The notes below the pieces were generated by a model that searched no databases, had not been told where the DNA came from, and worked only from the letters and a program-made list of their open reading frames with translations. A DNA stretch of 64,000 bases from Fistularia commersonii (taxonomy: Eukaryota; Chordata; Actinopteri; Syngnathiformes; Fistulariidae), in assembly GCA_037954325.1 (NCBI GenBank), contig JBBMNZ010000002.1, positions 16,283,179-16,347,178 of the forward strand. The letters are read 5' to 3'. The translations under genes and the position numbers were made by a program. Shown here one piece after another: positions 1 through 12,631 of the stretch (position 1 is the stretch's first letter; every line of letters starts with the position of its first letter).

Positions 1-866
1 AAGCTTTATATAAGCTTCTTTTTTTAGCATAGTTTTTTATTACATTTGTGATTTTACAGCATTTTATTCCAAAATTGCTCTAAATCTGCTAGTTTAGAAT
101 TAAATTGACACATTTGTTCAGTTTGTCAGGGTCAGTTTGCCTGACCACAGTTAAGGATAAAAAAAGGCTGTTTAAGATGGTGAATGGAGTAATTTGCAGA
201 GTGGGGAGTGTGGCAGACAGAAGACGTCAGCACAGTCTCCTGAGAGCTGTGAAGCCCACATGGTGTTGTCATGGTATGGAGGGTAACAAGTGACACGTGA
301 ACAAAACCAGCTCCCCCTTTCCACTGCGCCTGTCTCATCTGTCCCCTATCATTTCTCCAACAGCCTATCTTCACTGACATTGCATCCCCCCATCCACCGC
401 AAACCCCTCCCATAGCTCAAAGCGACATACATCACACTAACTAACCAGGGGCTATTGGGTTTCTCTGTTTACCTCACATATACTGTCTATTTCCCCGCAT
501 TTATTGTGCTTTGCAGCAGGTCCATTTTCTGGCTCAAACAAACGATTAAGATATTGACCACCGTTCATCCTTTTTTTTTATCAAATCCCCTTATATGGTT
601 TTGTATTCCTCCACATTGGGGGTCATTTGTACTTATTGTGTGCCACCCATCATTCCTTTTCTCCTTCTCTTACCCCTTTTGATCCCCCACTTTTAAGTTC
701 TGAAGAGCAGAGCATACTGGCATGTCACAGTTGAATATGCCTGCTTGTGTGACTGCAGCGTATGTAACAGTGTGGACTAATGGATTCAGTCGTTGTGTTC
801 GGGTGGGTTTGCATGGGCCCATGCATTGCACCTCTTTCCCTGACTAATGGGGCCCCCAGGCAGGAG

Positions 867-903
<37 letters not shown>

Positions 904-2100
904 TGTGTGCTTGCGCACGTATAAGCACATGTACAGGCTCACAAAAGAAACAGAGGTGTGCGCAGTTTATGAAGCAATCCAAGAGAAAGATCTTACTATT
1001 TAGAGGGTTTTCAGCCTCAAATTACATGCCACTGAAATGAGAATAAAAAATGGGCTACTTCAACTAATTTCATGTGCTCTACATTTCCTTTTTTCATCAA
1101 AAGATTTCTTCATGAGTAAAACTGTATATCCCGCAAGGATCAAACATTACAATTATGCATTATGTGACCTCATTAGTCCATAATTATGAATGATATTATT
1201 TAAATGAATCAATTCATAATTATCTTGTCTTCCCATTATATTCAAGATAATATCAGCTGGTTTGCTTATTTCCTCCTCCTTATATTTTTGCATGACCATT
1301 ACATAACCCCTGGCACTGTGTGACTTGGTGTGCATGTGTATGTGTAGATGGCACTGGAGTGATGAGGTCAATGGGCCTTACATGATTGTCTGATCCTTGA
1401 ATGCTGCTTTGTACACTGGGAACTAGAGCTGGCATAGCTTGTTAAAGCTCAAATCAGCACACCTCGGGCTTTGTACTGAGCAAATACAAGGAAATATCTA
1501 GCTGCTCCTCATGAGGTGTCTGTATGTGTGTGTGTTTACCCCACATTATCTTCTGCCTTTTATGGAATGTCCTGAAAATGTGTGTATTTTATATATGTAA
1601 ATCTATACATATAGTGGTGAGAGACAGAGAGAAAATTATGAATGTAATAATAAAATGCTGTTGCCTACATTCACAGACCTTTGCTTAGCACAAGAAATTA
1701 TTAATAAATTACAATAAATTACCAGAAATTTTCAAAAGAAAAATTGCTGCTATTCTTTGTTTTCTATTGTAAGAATTAGAAAAATGAATTGTGCAAGTAA
1801 TTGTAGTGTTAGTTGGAAATATTTTCTCAAGTAATTTTAAAATAATTTTACATTGTAAAAGATTCGTTATCTTGCAAAATCACTAAATTATTGTTGATAA
1901 CAATTTTGCCTATCTTCCAGAAAATCCTATTGTGGTATGAGATGCGAACATCACAAATGGTTCCTTTTTGTGTGTGTGTCAAAGTCAGACCAATGAGCTA
2001 CTAGATGTCGTTATATTAAATTGGTTACTGCACCACTCATTCATAAATAAATGAATTGGCATGCTAGTGGACCTGTTTTAGTCCTTGTATTCTAACCACC
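1..2100. other. Left flank, no gene recognised
   Basis: AT-rich sequence with no exon I can recognise. If the OGDHL gene continues to the left, this stretch is part of its intron. I looked on the + strand for the preceding OGDHL exon and did not find one. The only structured item is a GT dinucleotide run at about 868-902. Open frames here are short and carry no family signature. Confidence 0.5.
868..902. repeat. (GT)n microsatellite
   Basis: An uninterrupted GT dinucleotide run is seen directly. It gives spurious Cys-Val or Thr-His open frames on both strands. Confidence 0.95.
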
Positions 2101-2109
2101 TCCTTTATT

Positions 2110-2590
2110 TTCTTGCTCAGGGAGAAATATCCATCGAGTTATGCACAGAAAAAATAAGAAAGGTGTACAAGACAGTTGTGAGACCAACAATGCTGTATGG
2201 TTTGGAGATGATGGCACTGAGGAAGAGACAGGAAGCAGAGATGAAGATGTGGAGGTTCTCTCTGGGAGTGACGAGGATGGATAGGATCAGGAATGATTCT
2301 ATCACAGGGACAGCACATGTTAGATGTTTTGGAGATAAGGTCAGAGAAGCTAGACTGAGATGGTTCAGTCACATACAGATGGGGATAGTGAATATATTTG
2401 TAGAAGGGTGCTGTGGTTAGAGCTGCCAGGCAGAAGGTCTAGAGGAGGACCAAGGAGAAGATTTTGGACATAGTGAAAGAGGACATGAAGTTGGTCGGTA
2501 AGAGAGAGGAGGATCCAGAGAATAGGGTTAGATGGAAGGGATTGATTTGTTGTGGTGACCTCTGAAAGGAAAAGCCAAAAGGAAAAGAAG
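2110..2590 (+). mobile_element. Non-LTR retrotransposon 3' fragment (decayed)
   Basis: The + strand translates to a fragment typical of the C-terminal end of fish non-LTR retrotransposon polymerases. It includes RPTMLYGLEMMALRKRQEAE, then a GVTRMDRIRND segment, then a VREARLRWFSH segment. The frame then breaks but continues with a GRRS-GGPRRR-like stretch. It ends with a purine-rich tail after TGTGGTGACC, as in the 3' ends of these elements. Only the last part is present and it holds stops and frameshifts, so it is a dead 5'-truncated copy. The exact clade (RTE-like or L2-like) is not decided. Confidence 0.8.
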
Positions 2591-2665
2591 AGGTATGTAC
2601 AGTACAAATAAGGCCTTAAAAAATGATCGTGTTCGTCCAAATTACTTTTAAGTGATTCATTAGAC

Positions 2666-3020
2666 TAAAAGTGACACAGTGGTCAGTGCTTCTGCCTCAC
2701 AGTAAGAAGGTCCCTTGTTCGATTTTGACAAGGGGTCTTTCTGTGTGGAGTCAGCATGTTGTACCTGTGACTGCAGGGGTGTCCGCCGGATTTTCAGTTT
2801 TCCCTCACAGTCTAAAAACATGCAGCTTAGTTGGAGACCCCAAATTGCCCTTACAAGTGAATGAGAGAGTGAATAGTTCTTAGTCTCTATATATGGCATT
2901 GTAATTGCCAGGCAACCGGTCTAGATTGTATCCCACCTCTCGCCCAATGGCAGCTGTGATAGGCTCCAGCACCCCAGCTACCCAGGGAGCAGGATAAGTC
3001 GTGTAGATAATGAATGAATG
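2666..3020 (+). repeat. Teleost SINE/LINE-tail-like interspersed repeat
   Basis: The sequence reads like a very common fish repeat. It starts with a tRNA-like head (GTGACACAGTGGTCAGTGC..GTTCGATTTTGAC). It continues through a stretch resembling TTTCTGTGTGGAG, CATGCAGCTTAG and AGGCTCCAGCACCCC, and ends at a GATAATGAATGAATG tail. A diverged copy in the opposite orientation is at about 38400-38770, and a weaker one at about 11500-11640. The family name is from memory of fish genomes, not from a search. Confidence 0.65.
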
Positions 3021-3366
3021 TATTTGATTAAAATGTTGAATATACTTAATGCATGCACAATGCAAAAGGACTCACAATTCCACTCACTAGCTCAGATTGG
3101 TCCTTCAACGCTATCTGCCGGCAGACCCAACACGATCAAGAAGGACAACAATAAACAACTTATCGGCTCTCTTGAGAAGTTTGAGTACGAAAATAATACA
3201 AGACAGGACAATTGACTGACAAAGTAGTTTGGACTCTGCATGATGTAGTTTTCATTTATTACATTTATATTATAACCTGGACACCATATCTGCTTTTCAA
3301 AAAAAGGATATATAAAGCAATCTCTTGATGAGTCTTTTCTTCCACAAAAGGAAACAAGTTTCTCTC

Positions 3367-3488
<122 letters not shown>

Positions 3489-3661
3489 ACACACCTATCA
3501 GGCAAGTTGTACTTTTGAGGATTAATTTTGTTATTGTACAACTACAGTGCTCTCGGTCAATCCAAAATGTAACAAACCCTCAAACTTGAAAATTTCAGTA
3601 ATAAAAGGGAAAATTTTGGCTTTCTGAAGAGAATATCTAGATGTTTACCATTAGGGAAACT

Positions 3662-5014
3662 ATCAGTGTGCAGAATTATTATGCAACCAAATGAAAAACA
3701 AAGATTTTCCCATTTCTCTTTATTTTCTCCTGTTAGTGAGAAAAATAAAACAAACTCAAAATTTAATACATAATAATAAGAAGAAGAAGAAGAATAATTT
3801 ATAAACATTTCTGAAATTGAAAAAAAAAAAAAAACCCTCAGTGACCCATATGGCCACCTTCTTTTCAATAACAGTCCATTCACAGAGTAAGTCAGTTTCT
3901 AGATCTGGTCAGAATCAACTTTTTGTGCAGCCGTAACCACAGCCCCCCTAGACACTGTTCAGAGAGTGGTCCTGTTTACCTTCACTGTAAATTTTCTGCC
4001 TAAGGGCCCAGAAGTTCTCACGAGGGTTTAAGTCAGGTGAAGAAGGGGACCATGTCAGTTTTTCATCTTTAAGGCCTTACTGGCCAGCCACACAGTGGCT
4101 CAAAGTCTTATGGAAAGATGCAGACTTTTTCCTGTACCTCTGCTTGTAGAAAGTGTCTTCTAAATATTGACAGTAGGTCTCAGAGTTGGTTTTGAGTCAA
4201 TTTTCAACCCGAAAAGGTCCAACTAGCACATCTTTAAGAATACCTGCCCATACCAGTACCCTACCTCCACCTTGCTGGCGTCTGAGTCCAAGTGGAGCTC
4301 TGTGTTCGTTACCGATCCAACCATTGGCCTATCCATCTGGTCTGTCAAGAGTCACTCTCATCTCATCTGTCCACAAAACCTTTGAAAAATTGGTCTTCAG
4401 ATTTTTCTTGGCCCATTCTTGACGTTTCAATTTACCGTATGTGTCTTGTTCAGAGGTGGTTGGATTTCGGTCTTCTTTTTTTACCTTGGCCATGTCTCTG
4501 AGAACTGAACACCTTGTACTTCTTCACACTCCAGGTAGGTTGTAGTTGTAGAATATGGCAGCACTGGAGGATAATGGGTTCCTGATTGCTTCATATTAGA
4601 ATCTTCTCAAATTTTCAGCGATTAATTTGTGTCTTTTCTTCTCGACATGTTTCGTGCGACCCTGTTGACTGATTGCGACAAAACATTTGATGGTTCTGTG
4701 ACCATGCCCCAATAGCATAGACATTTCAAGAGTGCTGCATCCCTTCGAAAGAATTTTACAATTTTTGACTTTTAAGAGTTAGTTAAATCTCTTCTTTGGC
4801 TCATTCTGAGAAGAATCTGCCTAATAATTCTGCACACCTTGATATAGGATGTTGATCTCCTTAGGCCATCCCGTCCCTCCGTACACAAATACACATCACT
4901 TGATATGTATTAAATCCAATAAGCATTCAAGTTTATACAGGTAGGAGTTGGAAATTATGGATAAAATGATGATATGGTCAAAATAATCTCTTGCCTAATA
5001 ACTGCACACAGTAT
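3662..5014 (-). mobile_element. Tc1/mariner-like transposon relic
   Basis: The ends are inverted copies: CAGTGTGCAGAATTATTATG at about 3664, and the complement of TGCCTAATAACTGCACACAG ending at about 5011, each beside TA. A third inverted copy lies inside the right end (4818-4840). The minus strand between about 3890 and 4560 decodes, with stops and frameshifts, to a Tc1-type DDE transposase. Recognisable pieces are DKMRVTLDRPDG, a GGGRVLVWAGI-like strand, a GPFRVEN segment, TYCQYLEDTFYKQRYRKKSA and WSPSSPDLNPRENFWAL. The last holds the family's SPDLNPIEN-type motif. The element sits upstream of the first OGDHL exon seen and is not intact. Confidence 0.85.
3890..4560 (-). pseudogene. Broken Tc1-like transposase
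   Basis: This is the coding remnant of the element described at 3662-5014. Conserved DDE-transposase blocks are readable on the minus strand, but only by changing frame and passing stop codons. The gene is therefore non-functional. The middle domain (DKMR..., GGGVMFWAG-like) and the SPDLNP block are the best preserved. The N-terminal DNA-binding part is close to unreadable. Confidence 0.75.
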
Positions 5015-5230
5015 ATATGAACTTTTAATTTGTGCATAACCCCTAACATTTCAAAATGGGATGGTGTGAACTTCCACAATACTTGCACATTTTGTTCTGT
5101 ATGTACCATATCTCTGTCCTGTCAAGTGAGGACAACTACCCATATATTTCTTCATTGTAGTTTTAATTATACTTTCACAAGTTCTGGGAGAAATTTTGTA
5201 AGCTTTTTGTCTTTGCTTCTTTTATGTCAG

Positions 5231-8219
5231 TCACCGTCACCATGTTCTACATGATCAAGAAGTGGACAAACGTACCTGTGTTCCCATGAACCATCTATGG
5301 GACAACCAGGTTCATTACACTGTTTGCAATAGCTCTTTATCAGAGTACGGAGTTTTGGGTAAGAACTCTCTCAGGCCTGCATGTGGGAGTGTTTTCGTAA
5401 CCCACTATATTGTTTCATCTAAGAACAATTTTGATTTCAGGCTTTGAGCTTGGCTTTGCCATGGCTAGTCCTAATGCTCTTGTTCTCTGGGAGGCTCAGT
5501 TTGGAGACTTTCACAACACAGCCCAGTGCATCATTGACCAGTTCATCAGCTCAGGCCAAGCCAAGTGGCTCCGTAACAATGGTATTGTCCTGCTGCTACC
5601 TCACGGGATGGAAGGAATGGTGAGGAGAGATAGTCACAGTGCTCTGGTTGTTTATAATTGACTAGGTGAAGGACATGTTTCTTTAAATGGTTATCTTTTT
5701 GAGATAACCATTTAAAGGTTTAGGTGTTTAAAGGTTTAGGTGTTTAATGTATTGTATCCTATTTTACGTATGATAATTTGGTTTGTCTCACTCAAGTTGA
5801 CAAGTTTTACATTTTAGCTGGTTACAAGACAAGCCTCTGCCTTCCTCATTCATTCTTGAATTAATCAATACACTTACACTTTTCAAATCCATTTAGGTAT
5901 TACTTACAGATGACTATGGATTTTGTTAAAATAAATGTTTTAGAGGGATTCCTTCAATTTATTCATCATTTTTTGGACTTCTTTTTTCCTCAGGGTCCGG
6001 AACATTCATCTGCTCGACCTGAGCGCTTCCTGCAAATGAGTAAAGACGACCCAGATCACTTCCCTGTATGTCTGTGATGTAAAAATGTCTTGACCAATTA
6101 TGTGATGGCGTAAGTGATGATTGCCAATTTCTGTATAGTTGAGTACTTTCTTTATTATGGACTATAAAGCGGCAGTATTCAGCAGTTACCCAGGGCTCAA
6201 GGGTAAGCTAGAAAGAAGGAACATTCAAGGAGGAAGCCACATCAGCAGAAGTCTGCCAGCCTCATCTCCAAATGGGATATTGATCAAACTATTAGTGGGC
6301 GCATACTAGTGTGTGTGTGTGCCGTGCCAATGTGTGTGTGTGTGCGTGCGTGTGCGCGCATGTGTGTGTGTGTGTGTGAGTGCACACACTTGCATGCATG
6401 CATGCGTAATATGAGTGACTGTTAATCTGAGATATTGTACCAGTGCAGCCATACAGAATCTTTTTTTTACAAAGAAAGACAACAAAAATAAGTCAAAACA
6501 ACTTTATCTGTACTGTTGTTTAATGAACAGTTATTTACAGTGTCAGTAACATTTGTTCTTCCTTGCTCTTCATTTTTTTATGAAGGAATTTGATGGGGAT
6601 TTTGAAGTCCAGCAGCTCAATGATTGTAACTGGATTGTGGTCAACTGTTCCACGCCTGCTAACTATTGTCATGTGCTGAGACGACAGATTTTGCTGCCAT
6701 TCAGAAAGCCGGTAATGCATAATGTTATCTTCATTATATTTTCTCTGTTTTGGTACTTAGTTTCATTTTTTATTTGTCATTTAACACGCATGTTGATTTT
6801 TGATATTCTGAGGAACAAAAAGTTATGTGTTCATTTGGTAAAAAATAATTTATGGCATAATCTAGAATAACAGTTTGAAATTCTGTTATTAGATTATGTA
6901 GGAAATATAAGTAATCCTGTCTTATTTGTATGCCAGATGTGTAAAACATATCATTTGCTGATAGTTTTTGATTCTATATAACGGTGCCTCTTTCTCTCAG
7001 TCCTACAGAGTGCTTGTGTGTATGTAAAGTTAATGTGTGTAAATTATTTTTTGCTTTTATGTCAGCTCAGTTTTTTGTTTCAGCCACAGTGGATCTCCTA
7101 AATGATCCCCTGTTGCACTTAAATGCAACGCTTTGCTAAGCATGAGAAAATAACTTCAAGAGCAAATTAGTGAGGGTGCCTATTGGGGATAATATTGTTT
7201 GTTTCTTTTGAAAAGTCTGAACATCTGGACTCGGTACACTGATTACAACAGATTTTTATTTTTTCTGATTGTTTAGTTGAACTGTTTTGTTTTCCCAGTG
7301 CTGGTGTTGCATTCTGTCTGGTTGCAGCACATTAGCATGAAAGATATAAAAATTTTTTGAAGATTCCAAAAAAAAGATCTCGCTTACAGAATCAATTTGT
7401 TGTTATTTGCAAACTTTTTTTTTCCTGTTTTTCCCACAGCTGATTATTTTCACTCCTAAATCTTTGCTGAGGCATCCTGATGTGAGGTCCAGTTTTGATG
7501 ACCTAGCCAAAAGTGAGGTTTTATTGTATGTCTTTAACTTTAATTTAATCCTTTTCCATGTAGTTACATTGAATATGTCATCTATAGGCACTAAATTCAA
7601 GCGTTTGATGCCAGAAGATGGTCCTGCAAGTGAAAGTGCAGACCAAGTTAAAAGGATAATCTTCTGTACTGGAAAAGTCTACTATGAACTGGCTAAAGAG
7701 AGGAAGAGACAAAACATGGAGAAAGACCTTGCCATCATCAGACTTGAACAGGTGTCTGATTTTCTCACTGACTGGATTTCAACATGGCAGATGTTCATTT
7801 TTGTAATGTCTTGTTATTGTTATTATTTGGTTTCATCTCAGATCTCTCCATTCCCATTTGACCTGGTTAAAGCAGAGGTTGAAAAATATAACAATGCAGA
7901 GCTCGTCTGGTGTCAGGAGGAGCACAAGAATATGGGTTACTATGACTACATCAGGCCACGTTTTCTCACTGTGGTGGCGAACAAGAAACCCATTTGGTAA
8001 ATGTGCCTTTATGCTTCATATCCACCTTCACCTTCAAATTCATATGGTAAATCCAGATGGAGAAGCAGGGGTAACATTTTCAATCTTTGTTTCAGGTATG
8101 TTGGACGGGGACCTGCAGCTGCTCCTGCAACAGGGAACAAGTCTACCCACTTCAATGAGCTGAAAAAGTTTATGGATACAGCTTTTAACCTTGAAATCTT
8201 TCAGGGAAGGGTCTTGTGA
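5231..8219 (+). CDS. ogdhl: 2-oxoglutarate dehydrogenase-like (OGDHL), C-terminal eight exons
   Basis: This is the thiamine-diphosphate-dependent E1 subunit-like enzyme of the mitochondrial 2-oxoglutarate dehydrogenase complex. Exons are 5231-5358, 5441-5619, 5994-6065, 6586-6711, 7440-7512, 7588-7751, 7842-7996 and 8096-8219 (stop TGA), all with GT-AG ends and consistent phase. They encode about 339 residues of the C-terminal half of a roughly 1000-residue protein. The transketolase-like pyrimidine-binding part (SHRHHVLHDQ, VPMNHLW, YGVLGFELGF, LWEAQFGDF, GQ..W) is followed by the C-terminal domain (CNWIVVNCSTP, RQILLPFRKP, LIIFTPKSLLRHP, LIIFCTGKVYYEL-like, PFPFDL, WCQEEHKNMGYYDYI). The MGYYDYI..RF and LKKF.DTAFNL..F.G endings favour OGDHL over OGDH, as does the CHAT neighbour. 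Upstream exons were not found and probably lie left of the window. Confidence 0.93.
5681..5744. repeat. Perfect 16-bp hairpin plus 16-bp tandem duplication in an OGDHL intron
   Basis: CTTTAAATGGTTATCT (5681-5696) is followed by a 5-nt loop and its exact complement (5702-5717). The right arm runs into two head-to-tail copies of TAAAGGTTTAGGTGTT (5713-5728 and 5729-5744). It lies in the intron between OGDHL exons 5441-5619 and 5994-6065. Confidence 0.9.
6310..6410. repeat. GT-rich degenerate microsatellite in OGDHL intron
   Basis: Several GT runs are interrupted by GCGTGCGTGTGCGCGCATG and end in TGCATGCATGCATG. This alternating purine-pyrimidine tract could adopt Z-DNA, but nothing more can be said from sequence. 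Confidence 0.85.
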
Positions 8220-9559
8220 TGCAGAGTTGAAACATAACCAGATGCAGTTTTACCTTTAACCTCAGAATGTGGCACAACTCTTTCTTATTTATTAGAATGT
8301 TTATATATAAAGGGTAGAATTTTAGTGTACATTTATGTAGCTCAACCTATCTAGTCTATGCAACATTATATCATTCAAGACAGTAACGAGATAAATTAAG
8401 TGATCATGACTCTTGCCTCTTGAGTTAGCTTATGCTGGAGCAGCATTTATTTAAAATTGAAGACAATATCAAATTATTTTATCACTTTGAGACTCTGAAT
8501 GTCAACACTTGGATTTTTTTGTAGTATAACTTTTCATTAGTATTCAATAGGCGTTAGATGCTCTAATATCACTAACCTACATTCAACCAAATAGCAGTGT
8601 TAAATCAGTGGAGTCCGACTGGCTGCCTGCTGCTTGGAAACTGCTGTAGCAAACTAATCACATAATTTACTTGTCAAATTTTGATCACTTCAGCTTTTAA
8701 ACTGGCCAACATACGCACAGGGAAATTTGCATTTTTCAACATGTATCTCAAGTGCACTGCAAGACAAAGTCAAGACAGGGCAGATCAATGCAGACCTTCT
8801 TGTATTTGTCTGAAGTACACAGTGTATACTAGCATGAAGAATTATTTCTCACCATGTTACACACAGCACTAAAGTTTGATACCTGACCATGTATCATGTC
8901 AGGTTGTGTCAAACTATATGATTTTTTTGACCAAAAGGTTTATTTGAAACTGATATCACACACACTCTGATCCTTACGTTTAGAAAAGGTTATGTCGCTG
9001 ATACACAACATAGGGTTTACTCCAGTCGGGACAGGAGACATATATATTCCATATTTTTCTTAGATAAATGTATTCCATACAACTGTCACAAAACTATAGG
9101 GATGCACACCATTTAGCCAATTCTAATAATTACTCAATATTTTTGATCAAGATAACCAAGATAACCAATAACTTAATTTCATGTGTAATTGAACAGGTTA
9201 TCCCATTTAACAACTAACAACTAACATCACCAACTTGTTTTGTGGGTGTTTATAACCACGCTGCTCGCACTTCTCATTCCCTCTGTCATTTGTTTTAGAT
9301 AATGACCTTTCACTTGGCATATTAGAATAATTGTGTTAGAATTGATAGATTTGTTCCTTATCAAGGAAACCTTGCAGAACATACATTGTAAATATGAACA
9401 GCATTTTTTTTCCTTAGATGCTTGTCTGCACTTTCATTGTCATATTTTGTTTTTGAGTTAGGGTGCAGAAGTTGGATAAAAAGTGGGCAAACTATTGGCT
9501 GTAATTTCTCAAACAATATGACTTAAAACAATGTACTATATTACACATAATATATCGGG

Positions 9560-9860
9560 GTCACTGTAACTATAGCTGAGTTAATGGAGCAGGTGGGCCT
9601 CGAATTAGAAGGTTGGCGGTTTGATCCCCAGTTCCTCTCTGTCAGTCAAAGTGTCCTTGAGCAGGACACTAAACCCCCAATTGCTCCCGATGGCCAGGCT
9701 TACGTCTTGCATGGCATCTCTGCCACTATTGGTGTGTGTATGTGTGTGTGAGTGTGTGAGTGTGTGTGAATGGGTAGATGTTATCCAGTGAAAAGCACTT
9801 TGGAACCGCAAGGTGATTAATGTGCGATATAAGTGGGGACCATTTACCAAACCAATTATA
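9560..9860 (+). repeat. Teleost SINE-like repeat
   Basis: This is a recognisable fish repeat. It has a tRNA-like B-box region (GGTTGGCGGTTTGATCCCC), then GTGTCCTTGAGCAGGACACT, CCAATTGCTCCCGATGGC, a GTGTGTGAATGGGTAGATG segment, and AAAGCACTTTGGAACC near a 3' end at ATTTACCAA. It is a single diverged copy. Family assignment is from memory. Confidence 0.65.
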
Positions 9861-11449
9861 ATCATTTTATAGTGACCAATATTATTGTGCATTCATATAA
9901 TAGAATTTTCCCTTTAAGACAGGGTATACTGAAGCACTAACAAGACTTACTAATATATTTTATATTCACTGTTAATAAAGTACTATAAATATATGCTTTG
10001 CTTCTATGCTGAAAGATCTCTTATTGTATTGATTTTGAAGGTCAATAGATTACACTACAAGACGCACACAAAATACCACACTTTGTTCTTAAGCAACAAA
10101 TATAAATGATATATCATAGCTTTGAAATCTGTTCTTAAAATTAAACGGAGCAGTAGGTTTAGTACCGGCATTTGCTTTGGTGATCATAGCTGTTAGTGAC
10201 GGATTCTCTATTTATTGTCACACCTCACTTCTCCAGGAGACATGAGCCAGCTGGCACTGAGACTTTCAGCCATGTTTTTTCGACTAAGGACATAAGGCTC
10301 CACTTTCTCTTTGAAGCCTGAGGGAAGCACACACATAAACACAGCAAAGCCTCAGATGCTTTGAGAGCAATATTGATGGCCGGTTGTCACATTTAAGTCC
10401 CAGGGCATTTAACTGAATTGATTGTAGCCTAGCCTATGTCTATAACATTGTTTCTTGTTTAGATTTATTTCCCCTTGAGCACGAGATTCAACTGTATAAC
10501 TATTTAAGGCATGAAAAAACAATTAATATTCAATCATTTTATCTGTATGTCAGTCAATTTTTCAAAATTATAGTTCAATAGTTCAGTAGTTGATATATTA
10601 ATGTGGTCTCAAACACAGCACTACTTTGCAGTGTTTTTTCTTTGAATGACAGTATGCAATAAAGTAATTTTTTGTTTAACGACAAGCTTTGCTCATATAC
10701 TATTTGTTGTTTGATGCTGTATATTATTGTTAAAATGTTCTTTTTTTTCTCAGAAAAAAAAAAAATGTAAAAAAGAAAATTGCTGGTAGAGAATGCCAGT
10801 GGTTTCGGTAAGTGGGATTAATCTGATTATGGCAATAATTTGTTTGATGAGATTTCATCTCATAAGTAAATATTGATAAAACAAGTTTACTCAATTCAGA
10901 CCAATCATTTTGATTTGTAAATCAAAGTGGATATCATTGAATTTCACATATTTCAGGACCATTTTTTGTGCTTGTGTCAATGAGCCTGTCTGAACTTGGG
11001 CAGAATGTATTTAATGCATCTGCATAGGGTTAGGAAATATGTTCTTTTTTATTGACACAATAAAATGGGCAAAATCTATAACACACAGCTTTCTAACCAC
11101 GTGTGTGTGTCTGTGTGTGTGTGAGAGAGTGTGTGTGTGTAATTTGACCAAGCAATAGCAATAAAGCTACATTGATGTTTGATTTAATAGCAGGCACTGC
11201 TATTTCTAACCCTACGAAGCTCCCAATTAGTAAAATTTTTCTGCTTATCAACTGCATGAGGGCATTATATACATTTGTTTTTTGGATAGAATACATCTAT
11301 ATATGTGTCTACCTATCTATGGACTGCAAATATGAAACAACACTGACTAATCTTTATTGCTCTTAATCATCACTTTATAATTACAGTTTAATAGATTACA
11401 AAGGGCGACACAGTGATCATCTCTGGTTAGTAAGTGTCATGTTCCAGCC

Positions 11450-11710
11450 ATCCTTTTTTTCAGTACCTCTTGCACTGCTCACAGTTTTGTGTTGAAGAGT
11501 GTTGGGAAAGCTGGAGCAAATCCCATCGCCCAATCAAACGGCCAGAGGTGGATACAACCTGATCTGCCAGTCACAGGGTCTCTAAACAGATAAAAATACA
11601 CTCATACTTACACATACAGCCCATTTAAAGACTTCAGTTAATGTATGTGTGTCCCCCAATTGCCCCTCAGGGATAAATAAAGTTAAATCTGATGCTGATT
11701 TTAAGGTACT
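11450..11710 (-). repeat. Degenerate interspersed repeat fragment
   Basis: GGAGCAAATCCCATCGCCC, a CCTGATCTGCCAGTCACAGGG segment and a CCAATTGCCCCTCAGGG segment match the order of the reverse complement of the repeat at 2666-3020, heavily mutated. It sits in the OGDHL-CHAT spacer. Confidence 0.4.
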
Positions 11711-12631
11711 GCATGTTTTTGGTTGATTGGGGGTGTTGAAGAAAACAGACCGTGCTGGCATACTGAGAACATGCATTCTTCTTGTTCAAAGGCTGGAAAG
11801 CTAACTACTGCAACACTGTGATGGTCCCATATACAGCACCTACTTTTAAAATACTCATTTACACATACATTGCCATATAATAGAAAAATAAAACACTTAA
11901 CTCTAATATTTTGCCCATAGATATACAAATACACATCTTAAATCATGATCAACATTCTTCAAAACAGATGTGAGTGTATACAGTTTCATTTCTTTTCAGC
12001 TGCTATCCTAGAATTTTGGAACTGTCATTATTATGAATATTTCACAATTGATTCAGATATATACAAACTTTGTATATAAAGAAAATGTTAACTGTCCACA
12101 GTAAAACATTGACCGCTGTTACTAATACTTATGAGTAGAACATAGATTATTTTTGCATAGACAATTCTAACTTCACAATGTATCTTGAAAACATCATAAG
12201 ATAGCAGCATGCAGTTTGAAACACAGTGAAACAATCCATAATGAATCAAAGACCACTGTCATAATCTGACAGCCAAAGACGTGGATGAATGTCATTGTGT
12301 ACCTTTATCATTTTCCATTTCAAGATTTATTTATTTACCACCGACAATAGATATACTTCTACCTCATGTTAGTTTAGTGCAAATCAACGATTGTAGCTGA
12401 ATTTCTTCTTGAAGTACAGTATATTTGCTGTTGGCAACTTTTCGGACTAATGCTTTGATTATCTTTGCTATAATTCTCAGACAATACAGTACAATACAGG
12501 ATATACCAAAACAAATTTTTTCAACATGATGACATCCAAAACTTTAGTTTATGAATGGTAAAAGACAAATATATTGTTTCACAAAAAGCACAGGTTTCAA
12601 ATCACACCACTACTGTGGCCTCTAGTGTTTC

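Larger units (their letters stand above)
8220..12630. other. OGDHL-CHAT convergent intergenic region
   Basis: This spacer of about 4.4 kb holds the 3' UTRs of both converging genes, SINE-like repeats (9560-9860 and 11400-11710) and small GT runs (11101-11141). Possible + strand AATAAA signals are far from the OGDHL stop (about 9973). TTTATT (a minus-strand AATAAA) near 12325 could serve CHAT. In human, C10orf53 (a UPF0728 protein) lies here; I see no readable homologue. Confidence 0.5.

Noticed and set aside
2085..2420. 111-aa frame as an independent gene
   Set aside because: Its content is the tail of a non-LTR retrotransposon polymerase, broken on both sides.
4186..4501. Open frames on the + strand over 4186-4501
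   Set aside because: They are antisense to the broken Tc1-like transposase on the other strand.
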